Notes: a model not told the origin generated them from the letters alone. A DNA stretch of 5,212 nt from Chloroflexota bacterium (GCA_023423795.1 JAFAEX010000182.1:1-5212), one strand, 5' to 3'. Shown: positions 1-5,212, counted from the stretch's first letter. Numbers and translations: made by a program.

Positions 1-67
1 GGCTCGGGTTGACGGGGGCGATGGGGCGGATGAGGTACGCGGCGCGGGGTCGCTCGCCGGCCGGAAC
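1..67. other. Sequence downstream of the E2 gene, no gene seen
   Basis: After the E2 stop the last 67 bases show no start codon with a ribosome binding site on the minus strand and no terminator-like hairpin with a T-run. A short CCGGCCGG palindrome lies at about 57-64. Whether the operon continues, for instance into an E3 gene, cannot be seen. Confidence 0.5.
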
Positions 68-1462
68 CTACATCGTCAGCCAGCGCAGCGGGCGCTCGAT
101 GGCGCCGGCGAGGGCGTGCAGGAAGCGGGCGGCCGGCGCGCCGTCCACGATGCGGTGGTCGAAGGTGAGGCTCAGGGTCATCATCCGGCGCACGGCGAAC
201 GTACCGGCCTCCTCGTCGATCACCACCGGCGTCGGGCGGATCGCCCCGATGCCGAGCACGGCGGCGTCCGGCAAATTCACGATCGGCGTGAAGGCGTCGA
301 TGCCGTGCATCCCGAGGTTGGTAATCGTGAAGGTGCCGCCGCGCGCATCGTCCGGCGCGAGCGTGCCGGCGCGGGATGCGGCGACCAATGCGGCGGTTTC
401 CTCGGCGATGGCGTGGACCGATTTGCGATCGGCGTCGCGCACGACCGGGGCGTAGAGCGCGTCCCCGGCATCGACCGCGAAGGCAACCGCGACGTGGTCG
501 TGCGTCGCGATCGCGCCATCGAGGAACGAGGCGTTGAGGGCCGGATGGCGCCTCAGCATCAGCGCGACGAGGCGGATGAACAGGTCGTCGTAGGTGGGGA
601 TCGGGCCGTCGTCGCCGATGTCGGCCTTGAGCCGGTCGCGCAGGCGGCAGAGGTCGGTTGCATCGACCGGATGGTGGAGGGTCACCGGGGCGACGGTGCG
701 CGCCGCCTCGGCCATCCGCTCGAAGACGACGCGGCGCGGCCCGGCCAGCGATCCGGCGCTCACCGGGGCCGGGTGGGCGGTTGAACCATGGGCTGCGCCA
801 TTGGCCGAGCCATTGGCGGCCGCCCGGGCGACGTCGGCCCGGGTGACCCGGCCGGCCGGGCCGCTGGCGTCGATTGCCGCCAGTTCGACGCCGCGCTCTT
901 CGGCCAGCCGGCGCACGACCGGGGTGGCGCGCGGGGTTGTGGCCGCCTCCCGCGGACGCTCGGCCGCGGCGAGCACATCCCGCTCGCGGATGCGGCCGGT
1001 CATGCCGCCACCGGTGATGGTCGCCCAGTCGATCCCCAGGTCGCGGGCCAGTTTGCGGGCGCGCGGGCTGATGGCGCGGCGGGACGCGGCGGCGTCAGCG
1101 CCACCACTCGCCACGGCAGCCGCAACCGGTTCGGCTGCCATTTCGTTGACCGCCTCGGCGGCGACGGTGACCCCCGCTGCCGCCGGGGCCGCCCCGGCCA
1201 GTTCGAACGGAGCCTGCTCGCCGGGCGCCGTGATGTAGGCCAGCGTCGCCCCGACCGGCAGCTCCACGCCGACCGAGTCGTCGGGCGGGATGCGCAGCAC
1301 CCCGGCGTCGAGCGCCTCGACCTCGGTGACCGATTTGTCGCTTTCCACCGAGAAGATCGGCTCCCCGGCTTGGACCGGCTCGCCGTCCGCCTTCAACCAC
1401 TCCACCACCCGGCCGACCTCCATGGTCCAGCCGAGCCGGGGCATCACCACCTCGTTCGCCAC
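68..1462 (-). CDS. Dihydrolipoamide acyltransferase (E2) of a 2-oxo acid/acetoin dehydrogenase complex, with two tandem subunit-binding domains
   Basis: Cytoplasmic E2 core enzyme that carries acyl groups on a swinging lipoyl arm and transfers them to CoA. The 464-residue product has four modules. Residues 1-80 form a lipoyl domain; the lipoylated lysine is K43 in the motif ESDKS. An Ala/Pro-rich linker follows, then two peripheral-subunit-binding domains at about 131-166 (begins ISPRARKLARDLGI, ends GRIRERDV) and 179-214 (begins ATPVVRRLAEERGV, ends GRVTRADV). A second Ala/Gly/Ser/Asn linker leads to the catalytic domain at about 240-464. That domain has the TNLGMHGIDAFTPIVN stretch and the active-site motif DHRIVDG, with H436 and D440. 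The GTG start at 1462 is chosen because AGGAG lies 6 bases upstream and the lipoyl domain begins at once; the same frame stays open to 2293 but there overlaps E1 beta. The stop is TAG. It lies 44 bp after E1 beta and is last in the visible operon. The acyl substrate is unresolved (acetyl likely; acetoin or pyruvate route). Confidence 0.94.
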   Translation of the reverse strand: MANEVVMPRLGWTMEVGRVVEWLKADGEPVQAGEPIFSVESDKSVTEVEALDAGVLRIPPDDSVGVELPVGATLAYITAPGEQAPFELAGAAPAAAGVTVAAEAVNEMAAEPVAAAVASGGADAAASRRAISPRARKLARDLGIDWATITGGGMTGRIRERDVLAAAERPREAATTPRATPVVRRLAEERGVELAAIDASGPAGRVTRADVARAAANGSANGAAHGSTAHPAPVSAGSLAGPRRVVFERMAEAARTVAPVTLHHPVDATDLCRLRDRLKADIGDDGPIPTYDDLFIRLVALMLRRHPALNASFLDGAIATHDHVAVAFAVDAGDALYAPVVRDADRKSVHAIAEETAALVAASRAGTLAPDDARGGTFTITNLGMHGIDAFTPIVNLPDAAVLGIGAIRPTPVVIDEEAGTFAVRRMMTLSLTFDHRIVDGAPAARFLHALAGAIERPLRWLTM

Positions 1463-1468
1463 GATTCG

Positions 1469-1473
1469 CTCCT
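1469..1473 (-). promoter_or_regulatory. Ribosome binding site for E2, supports a GTG start
   Basis: AGGAG on the minus strand, 6 bases before the GTG at 1462. It decides the start of the E2 gene: the next in-frame ATG (1442-1444) is six codons further in, is less well placed relative to this site, and would trim the first strand of the lipoyl domain. Confidence 0.7.
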
Positions 1474-1506
1474 GCCCGCGCCGTGCGGCGCCCTCGTGCC
1501 CGCGCC

Positions 1507-2532
1507 TTATTCGGCCAGCAGGTCGCGGATGGCCGCTTCGATCCGGCTCCGGTCCGGCACGATCGCCGCTTCCAGCGCCGGCGAGTACGGGACCGGGGTG
1601 TGGACGGTGTTCAGCCGCCGGATCGGGGCATCCAGCAGGTCGAACCCGCGATCGGCGACGATCGCCGCGATCTCGGCCCCGACCCCGAACGGCGCGAAGT
1701 CGTCGTCGGCGATCAGCAGCCGCCCGGTCTTCGCGACCGATTCGAGGATCGTCTCGGCATCCAGCGGCGCGATGGAACGGATGTCGATGACCTCGACCGA
1801 GACGCCCTCGGCGGCCAGTTTTTCGGCCGCTTCCAGCGCACGGGGGACGGTCACGGCGACGCCGACGACGGTGGCGTCGGTCCCCTCGCGGCGGACCGCG
1901 GCGGAGCCGAACGGGATCAGTTCGTCGGCCGACGGGTCCGGCACGAGACCCTTCGCGTTGAGCAGCAGTTTGTGTTCGAGGAAGAGCACCGGGTCGTCGC
2001 TGCGGATGGATTGCTTCAGCAGCCCCTTGGCGTCGCGCGGGGTCGTCGGCACGACGACGCGCAGCCCCGGCACGTGGCCCCACATCGAGTAGTAGTCGCC
2101 GGAGTGGTGGGTGGCCGAGGAGCCGCCGATGCCGATCGCGCCGCGCAGCACGATCGGCATCGGCAGGCGCCCGCTGGACATGTACTGGATCTTGGCGGTC
2201 TGGTTGATGAGTTCGCCCATGGCGTCGAGGATGAAGTCGGCGAACATGAAATCGACGACGGGGCGGGTGCCGGTCATCGCCGCGCCGGTGCACATGCCGA
2301 CGAAGCCGCGCTCGGCGATGGGTGTGTCGCGCAGCCGCTTCGGGCCGTACTTCGCGTAGAGACCGAGGGTGGTGTTGAAGTTGCCGCCCCGCTCGCCGAT
2401 GCCCTCGCCGACGACGAAGACGGTCGGGTCGCGCTCCATCTCTTCGTCGAGGCCTTCGAGGGCGGCGGCGGTGAAGGTCAGTTCGCGCGTGGTCGCGGAT
2501 TCCGGGGCGGCGGTGGCGGTTGCTGCGGTCAT
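1507..2532 (-). CDS. E1 beta subunit of a 2-oxo acid/acetoin dehydrogenase complex (transketolase-like)
   Basis: Beta subunit of the heterotetrameric TPP-dependent E1 enzyme; it supplies half of each active site and the contact surface for E2. The product is 341 residues, a usual length for the family. The N-terminal pyrimidine-binding domain (about 15-195) shows VGEGIGERGG (E43 at the usual cofactor glutamate position), DTPIAERGFVG (68-79), ADFILDAMGELINQTAKIQYMS (98-119 region), H143-S144 at the conserved HS site, and PGLRVVVPTTPRDAKGLL. The C-terminal transketolase-type domain (about 205-335) shows VEVIDIRSIAPLDAETI and FGVGAEIAA. It differs from the commonest sequences in reading GEGIG instead of GEDIG and ADDDF where many members have a His-Glu pair. 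The start at 2532 is chosen for GGAGG 6 bases upstream and because conserved sequence begins soon after; the upstream in-frame extension is made of repeats. It is separated from E1 alpha by 237 bp and from E2 by 44 bp. Confidence 0.93.
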   Translation of the reverse strand: MTAATATAAPESATTRELTFTAAALEGLDEEMERDPTVFVVGEGIGERGGNFNTTLGLYAKYGPKRLRDTPIAERGFVGMCTGAAMTGTRPVVDFMFADFILDAMGELINQTAKIQYMSSGRLPMPIVLRGAIGIGGSSATHHSGDYYSMWGHVPGLRVVVPTTPRDAKGLLKQSIRSDDPVLFLEHKLLLNAKGLVPDPSADELIPFGSAAVRREGTDATVVGVAVTVPRALEAAEKLAAEGVSVEVIDIRSIAPLDAETILESVAKTGRLLIADDDFAPFGVGAEIAAIVADRGFDLLDAPIRRLNTVHTPVPYSPALEAAIVPDRSRIEAAIRDLLAE

Positions 2533-2538
2533 CGGGGT

Positions 2539-2543
2539 CCTCC
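2539..2543 (-). promoter_or_regulatory. Ribosome binding site for E1 beta
   Basis: GGAGG on the minus strand, 6 bases before the ATG at 2532. This strong site fixes the start of E1 beta and rules out the earlier in-frame ATG at 2664, which lies inside the palindromic spacer. Confidence 0.75.
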
Positions 2544-2563
2544 GGGTGGTGACGAGGTGCTGG

Positions 2564-2587
2564 GTGCTACGTGCTACGTGCGTAGGG
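2564..2587. repeat. Short tandem repeat in the leader of E1 beta
   Basis: Two exact copies of the 7-mer GTGCTAC (2564-2570 and 2571-2577) are followed by the related GTGCGTAG. On the minus strand this reads as CGTAGCA repeated, then CCAGCA, starting about 32 bases upstream of the E1 beta ATG. No function is evident. It could be a remnant of a dispersed repeat, or a small binding-site array, but nothing in the sequence decides this. Confidence 0.5.
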
Positions 2588-2628
2588 CTGCGTGTGGTGT
2601 GGTTGCGGGTGGCGAATCCGGCCCCGGC

Positions 2629-2746
2629 CCCGGCCCTAAAGGGCCGGGCTGACGAGGAAAGCACACTGAAGGACGCTACGAATCGCCGGCGTCGTCAGGG
2701 CGCTTGAGCGTCCTTTCCGTTCTTAGCCCGGCCCTTTAGGGCCGGG
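2629..2746. repeat. BIME/REP-like element: two inverted copies of a CTTTAG-centred hairpin between E1 alpha and E1 beta
   Basis: Two perfect hairpins bound the element. The left has stem CCCGGCCC/GGGCCGGG at 2629-2636 and 2641-2648 with loop TAAA. The right has the same stem at 2727-2734 and 2739-2746 with loop TTTA. The two hairpins, with two flanking bases (2629-2650 and 2725-2746), are exact 22-bp reverse complements of each other. A second, inner inverted pair, AAGGACGCT (2669-2677) and AGCGTCCTT (2707-2715), is nested inside, and a CGCCGGCG palindrome lies at 2684-2691. The region could therefore fold either as two small hairpins or as one long arm. There is no T-run after either stem, so it is not a typical intrinsic terminator. 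The arrangement resembles REP pairs, and the hairpin centre resembles hairpins at IS200/IS605 ends. No transposase gene is present. Confidence 0.75.
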
Positions 2747-2769
2747 TCTCCCGGGCAGACGATCCCGCT

Positions 2770-3771
2770 CTACCCCGCCGCGTAGATGTAGCGCGCCGCC
2801 GTCTCCGGCTCCGGGAACGGGCTGGCCTTGGCGAAGGCCATCGCCTCCTCGACCTCGGCCTGGATGGCGCGCTCGATCTCGTCTAGATCGGCATCCGAAA
2901 CGATGCCGGCCTCGACCGCTTCAGCCCGCAGCGCGGCGATGGGGTCGCGCTGCTTCCAGGATTCGATCTCGTCGGCGGTGCGGTAGCCGGCGTCGCGCAT
3001 GCCCTCGGCGTGCGGGCGGGTGCGGTAGGTGCGGCATTCCAGCAGGGTCGGACCCTCGCCGGCGCGGGCGCGGGCCACTGCCTCGGCGGCGGCTTCGGAG
3101 ACGGCGAGGGCGTCGTTCCCGTCCACCGAAACGCCAACCATGCCGTAGGCCGCGGCGCGGGAGGACACGTCGGTGTTGCGGGTGGCGTAGGCGAAGGGCA
3201 CTTCCGTCGCGTACATGTTGTTTTCGCAGACGTAGATGACCGGCAAGGACCAGATCGCGGCCAGGTTCAGTCCTTCGTGGAACGCGCCGTTGTTTACCGC
3301 GCCGTCGCCGAAGAAGCCGACGCTGACCTGGTCGCTGCCGAGCAGGTCGAACGAGTACCCCGCCCCGGTGGCCTGCAGGATGTTCGGGCCGACGATGCCG
3401 GTCGTTCCCAGCAGGCCGGTTTCCGGCGCGAACAGGTGCATGCTGCCGCCGCGCCCGCGCGAGCATCCCGTTGCCTTGCCCAGCAGTTCGGCGGCGACCT
3501 CCTTGATCGGCACGCCCTTGGCGAGGGCATGGCCGTGGCCGCGGTGGGTGCTGAAGGCGACGTCGTCCGGCCGCAGGTTGGCGCAGACGCCGGCCGCCAC
3601 CGCTTCCTGCCCGATGTAGGTGTGGCACGCGCCGGGGATGAGCCCCTGCGCGTAGGCGCGGGCGAGTTGCTCCTCGCCCTTGCGGATCAGGTTCATCGTG
3701 CGGTAGAGCCAAAGGACGCGCTCGCGCCCGGCTCCGCGCACCGTTCCCGCGTCCACCTGCGTCTCGACCAT
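2770..3771 (-). CDS. TPP-dependent E1 alpha subunit, acetoin/pyruvate dehydrogenase type
   Basis: Catalytic alpha subunit of the E1 enzyme; it binds thiamine diphosphate and Mg2+ and, with E1 beta, cleaves the substrate and acylates the lipoyl arm of E2. The 333-residue product fits the family. Visible motifs are YIGQEAVAAGVCANL (52-66), STHRGHGHALAKG (74-86), GRGGSMHLF (106-114), the TPP-binding motif starting GDG at 155-157 and ending NN at 184-185, and the loop YRTRPHAEG (249-257). The GQEA, THRGHGH and GDG-NN features resemble acetoin dehydrogenase AcoA closely, but pyruvate dehydrogenase E1 alpha shares most of them, so no symbol is given. In the late loop a proline (P253) precedes the conserved histidine H254 where many members have glycine. 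The ATG at 3771 comes 4 bases after the M24 stop, with a weak GGGGGA about 9 bases upstream inside the M24 gene, suggesting translational coupling. The stop is TAG. Confidence 0.93.
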   Translation of the reverse strand: MVETQVDAGTVRGAGRERVLWLYRTMNLIRKGEEQLARAYAQGLIPGACHTYIGQEAVAAGVCANLRPDDVAFSTHRGHGHALAKGVPIKEVAAELLGKATGCSRGRGGSMHLFAPETGLLGTTGIVGPNILQATGAGYSFDLLGSDQVSVGFFGDGAVNNGAFHEGLNLAAIWSLPVIYVCENNMYATEVPFAYATRNTDVSSRAAAYGMVGVSVDGNDALAVSEAAAEAVARARAGEGPTLLECRTYRTRPHAEGMRDAGYRTADEIESWKQRDPIAALRAEAVEAGIVSDADLDEIERAIQAEVEEAMAFAKASPFPEPETAARYIYAAG

Positions 3772-3775
3772 CGAA

Positions 3776-4987
3776 TCAGATCCCCCAATCGAACGTAGAG
3801 AGGATTTCCGGGCCCGCGTCCGTCACGAGCACCATCTTTTCCGAGCGCGCCCCGAAGGAGCCGCCCGGCCCGGCGTAGGCCCCGGGCTCGACCGAGAAGA
3901 CCATGCCCGCCCGGATCGGCGTGCGGTCGTAGGGAACAAGGCGCGGCAGTTCGTTGACCGAGACGCCGACCTGGTGGCCGGCGTAGTGGGCCATCGGCAG
4001 GCCGAAACTGGCGAACGCCGCCGCCGCCGCCGCCGCCGCATCGCAGGCCAGCGCGCCCGGGCGCAGCGCGTCCATCGCCGCTTCGCAGGCGGCCTGCGAG
4101 GCGCGGGCGAGGCGCAGTTGCTCCGGGTTCGGCTCGGCGCCGCCAACCAGCAGCGTGTTGGTGCAGTCGAACCAGTAACCCGCCGCGCGCCCGCTGAGGT
4201 CCATCAGCACCGGGTCGCCCGTTTCCGTGACGCGCGCTCGCGGCCCGTTGGGGTAGGCGACCGTTGCCGTGCGCGGGCCGGTGACGATCTCGCCGGTGAG
4301 CGGGATGTCGCGCCCGTGGGCGGCGAAGACGGCCGCCGAGACCTCGGCCCAGAGGCGGTACTCGTCGGCTCCGGGCGTTTGGCATTGCGCCAGCAGCGTC
4401 TTCTGGGCGACGTCGGCCAGGTCCGCGCAGTGGCGCAGCCGGGCGATCTCCCGCGCCGTCTTGACCAGCCGCGCCCGCGCCAGCGGTTTCTCGGCGTCGG
4501 CGATGGTCCAGCCGGACAGGGCGTCGGTCACCACCTCGGCCGCTGTCGCGGCTAGGCTGCGCCCTTCCAGCGCCACCGTGCCGCGACCGCCGCGCCCGCA
4601 GGCCAGCCGCAGCGCCTGCTCCAGCGCGGCCAGGTAGGCGGCCCGGCCGTCGATCGGAGTCACGCCGTCGAAGGTGGCGAAGGGGACGAACTCGTCCACC
4701 TCGGCCATGCCGCGGGCGGCGCGCTCCAACCCGTCCGGCACCACCAGCACCGCGCCTTCCGTCGAAACGACGAGCGTCGGCCGGCCCCACGCGAGGTCGG
4801 CCCCGGCCCCGAGCGGGACGGGGACCTCCCAGCCGGTGGCGTAGGTGACGCCTTCCATCGAGCCGAGGACCGCCATGGCGCACCCGTCGGCTGCGAGTTC
4901 GGCGCGCACCTTCGCCAGTTCTTCGCTCGAATCGCGCGCCATCACCCAGGACGGTGCTTGCGCCGCCGGGATCTCCACGTCGGTCAT
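3776..4987 (-). CDS. M24-family metalloenzyme (creatinase/Xaa-Pro aminopeptidase fold), altered substrate pocket
   Basis: The 403-residue cytoplasmic protein has an N-terminal creatinase-type domain (about 15-165) and a C-terminal pita-bread domain (about 175-395). The five dinuclear-metal ligands expected for M24 are visible: D263 (VLMDLSG), D274 (YWFDCTNT), H338 (AGHQVG), E367 (VFSVEPGAY) and E383 (RSEKMVLVT). Two non-metal histidines usual in M24 peptidases appear replaced: N345 in VNELP, where HExP is normal, and, less certainly, N247 in AYPNGP. The fold is also used by non-peptidases such as creatinase, ectoine hydrolase and DMSP lyase DddP, so peptidase activity should not be assumed. 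The ATG at 4987 has AAAGGAG 6 bases upstream; an earlier in-frame ATG (5074) would add a stretch translated from an inverted repeat. The stop lies 4 bases before E1 alpha, implying one transcript. An eight-alanine run (317-324) is encoded by identical codons. Confidence 0.9.
   Translation of the reverse strand: MTDVEIPAAQAPSWVMARDSSEELAKVRAELAADGCAMAVLGSMEGVTYATGWEVPVPLGAGADLAWGRPTLVVSTEGAVLVVPDGLERAARGMAEVDEFVPFATFDGVTPIDGRAAYLAALEQALRLACGRGGRGTVALEGRSLAATAAEVVTDALSGWTIADAEKPLARARLVKTAREIARLRHCADLADVAQKTLLAQCQTPGADEYRLWAEVSAAVFAAHGRDIPLTGEIVTGPRTATVAYPNGPRARVTETGDPVLMDLSGRAAGYWFDCTNTLLVGGAEPNPEQLRLARASQAACEAAMDALRPGALACDAAAAAAAAFASFGLPMAHYAGHQVGVSVNELPRLVPYDRTPIRAGMVFSVEPGAYAGPGGSFGARSEKMVLVTDAGPEILSTFDWGI
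4016..4039 (-). repeat. Trinucleotide microsatellite (GCG)8 inside the M24 gene
   Basis: Eight identical GCG codons in a row encode Ala317-Ala324 of the M24 protein, just before the segment that carries metal ligand H338. Because the unit is three bases, slippage would change the number of alanines without breaking the frame. Confidence 0.85.
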
Positions 4988-4993
4988 GGCGTG

Positions 4994-5000
4994 CTCCTTT
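4994..5000 (-). promoter_or_regulatory. Ribosome binding site for the M24 gene
   Basis: AAAGGAG on the minus strand, 6 bases before the ATG at 4987. It is the best-matched site in the window and settles the start. No convincing -35/-10 promoter is visible between it and the inverted repeat at 5034. Confidence 0.78.
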
Positions 5001-5033
5001 CGAGGATCTGCGCGCGCCGGGCTTGCCACACAC

Positions 5034-5118
5034 CCGTCATCCCGAGTCTGTCGAGGGATCTCGTCCGTCGCCACGCCGCGGGAAACGACGAGCTCCCTCG
5101 ACAGGCTCGGGATGACGG
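5034..5118. repeat. Inverted repeat, 32-bp arms, upstream of the operon
   Basis: Arms at 5034-5065 and 5087-5118 are reverse complements with two mismatches (5047 against 5105, 5059 against 5093), around a 21-base centre. The core reads CATCCCGAG, then (T/C)CTGTCGAGGGA. This core is of a kind I recognise as dispersed in many bacterial genomes, and its translation gives the familiar false-ORF peptide PRQTRDD, seen here in the spurious extension of the M24 frame. It begins 46 bases before the M24 start codon. It could cap an upstream transcript or be a passive repeat. There is no T-run on either side, so a standard intrinsic terminator is not supported. Confidence 0.8.
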
Positions 5119-5163
5119 AACGGGATGCGATGACGTGTTCGTGAGCATCCGGTTCCCACGGGC

Positions 5164-5183
5164 GGGCGCGATGAATCGCGCCC
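5164..5183. repeat. Small palindromic REP-like hairpin
   Basis: Perfect stem GGGCGCGA (5164-5171) and TCGCGCCC (5176-5183) around loop TGAA; one more pair (T/A) could close the loop further. It is flanked by CCTACAA. Palindromes of this GGGCGCGAT-ATCGCGCCCCTACAA form are familiar to me as dispersed repeats in environmental genomes, which would need a genome-wide count to confirm. The rest of 5119-5212 shows no gene. Confidence 0.65.
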
Positions 5184-5212
5184 CTACAACCGCCGTCGGC
5201 CCTGTCCCGCTG

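Noticed and set aside
796..830. Short direct repeat (GCCATTGGC twice) in the E2 gene as a mobile or regulatory repeat
   Set aside because: It encodes the repeated Ala-Asn-Gly of the flexible linker before the catalytic domain, which is adequate explanation.
788..2092. Plus-strand open frame of 434 residues across E2 and E1 beta
   Set aside because: Shadow of two well-supported minus-strand genes; low-complexity translation and no plausible ribosome binding site.
1463..2293. E2 frame extended upstream to 2293
   Set aside because: It would overlap most of E1 beta in another frame with Arg-rich sequence; the lipoyl domain begins right at the GTG at 1462.
1483..2652. Long plus-strand open frame (389 residues) opposite E1 beta
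   Set aside because: It lies fully antisense to a clearly conserved gene, has Arg/Gly/Asp-rich composition with no recognisable domain, and is expected from high-GC codon bias.
2533..2664. N-terminal extension of E1 beta from the ATG at 2664
   Set aside because: The added residues come from the palindromic element and tandem repeat; GGAGG sits 6 bases before the ATG at 2532.
2727..2746. Intrinsic transcription terminator after E1 alpha
   Set aside because: The stem is strong but no T-run follows on either strand, and the same hairpin is repeated in inverse nearby, so a repeat element explains it better.
3693..5033. Minus-strand open frame of 446 residues overlapping the M24 gene in another frame
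   Set aside because: Arg/Gly-rich translation without motifs, in a frame different from the M24 protein that has all metal ligands.
4988..5074. N-terminal extension of the M24 protein from an earlier ATG
   Set aside because: The extension is translated from the inverted repeat (gives PRQTRDD), and the ATG at 4987 has a much better ribosome binding site.
5034..5118. CRISPR-like array or attachment site
   Set aside because: Only two copies, in inverted orientation, with no regular spacers and no cas or integrase gene in the window.

Overview
This is a compact, GC-rich (by eye close to 70%) bacterial segment. All four recognisable genes lie on the minus strand, so transcription runs from the right end of the window to the left. 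The organism is not directly identifiable. High GC, strong GC bias at third codon positions, and short palindromic repeats of the 'CATCCCGAG..CTGTCGAGGGA' and 'GGGCGCGATGAATCGCGCCC' kinds suggest an environmental Chloroflexota-type bacterium, perhaps of the Thermomicrobia. This is an inference from general familiarity with such genomes, not a demonstrated assignment.

Layout in transcription order. (1) Positions 5212-4988 hold no gene but two palindromic repeats: a small hairpin at 5164-5183 and a 32-bp-arm inverted repeat at 5034-5118. (2) 4987-3776 encodes a 403-residue M24-family (creatinase/prolidase fold) metalloenzyme. Its five metal ligands are intact, but both usual substrate-pocket histidines appear to be asparagine. 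(3) Four bases later, 3771-2770 encodes the TPP-binding E1 alpha subunit of a 2-oxo acid/acetoin dehydrogenase complex. (4) A 237-bp spacer contains a 118-bp inverted pair of hairpins, which looks like a REP/BIME-type mobile repeat, followed by a short tandem repeat. (5) 2532-1507 encodes the E1 beta subunit. (6) After 44 bp, 1462-68 encodes the E2 acyltransferase (GTG start), with one lipoyl domain, two tandem peripheral-subunit-binding domains and a catalytic domain. (7) The last 67 bp (67-1) show no gene.

The E1 alpha, E1 beta and E2 products should form a lipoate-dependent dehydrogenase complex: E1 decarboxylates or cleaves the substrate on TPP and reductively acylates the E2 lipoyl arm, and E2 passes the acyl group to CoA. 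The E3 (dihydrolipoamide dehydrogenase) gene is not in the window. The E1 alpha sequence reads more like acetoin dehydrogenase (AcoA type) than classical pyruvate dehydrogenase, but the substrate cannot be fixed from sequence. The near-overlap of the M24 gene with E1 alpha suggests co-translation and possibly a shared pathway.

The points most worth a second look are the M24 enzyme with its altered pocket at the head of a dehydrogenase operon, the doubled subunit-binding domain in E2, and the palindromic element separating two subunit genes whose products must be made in equal amounts.
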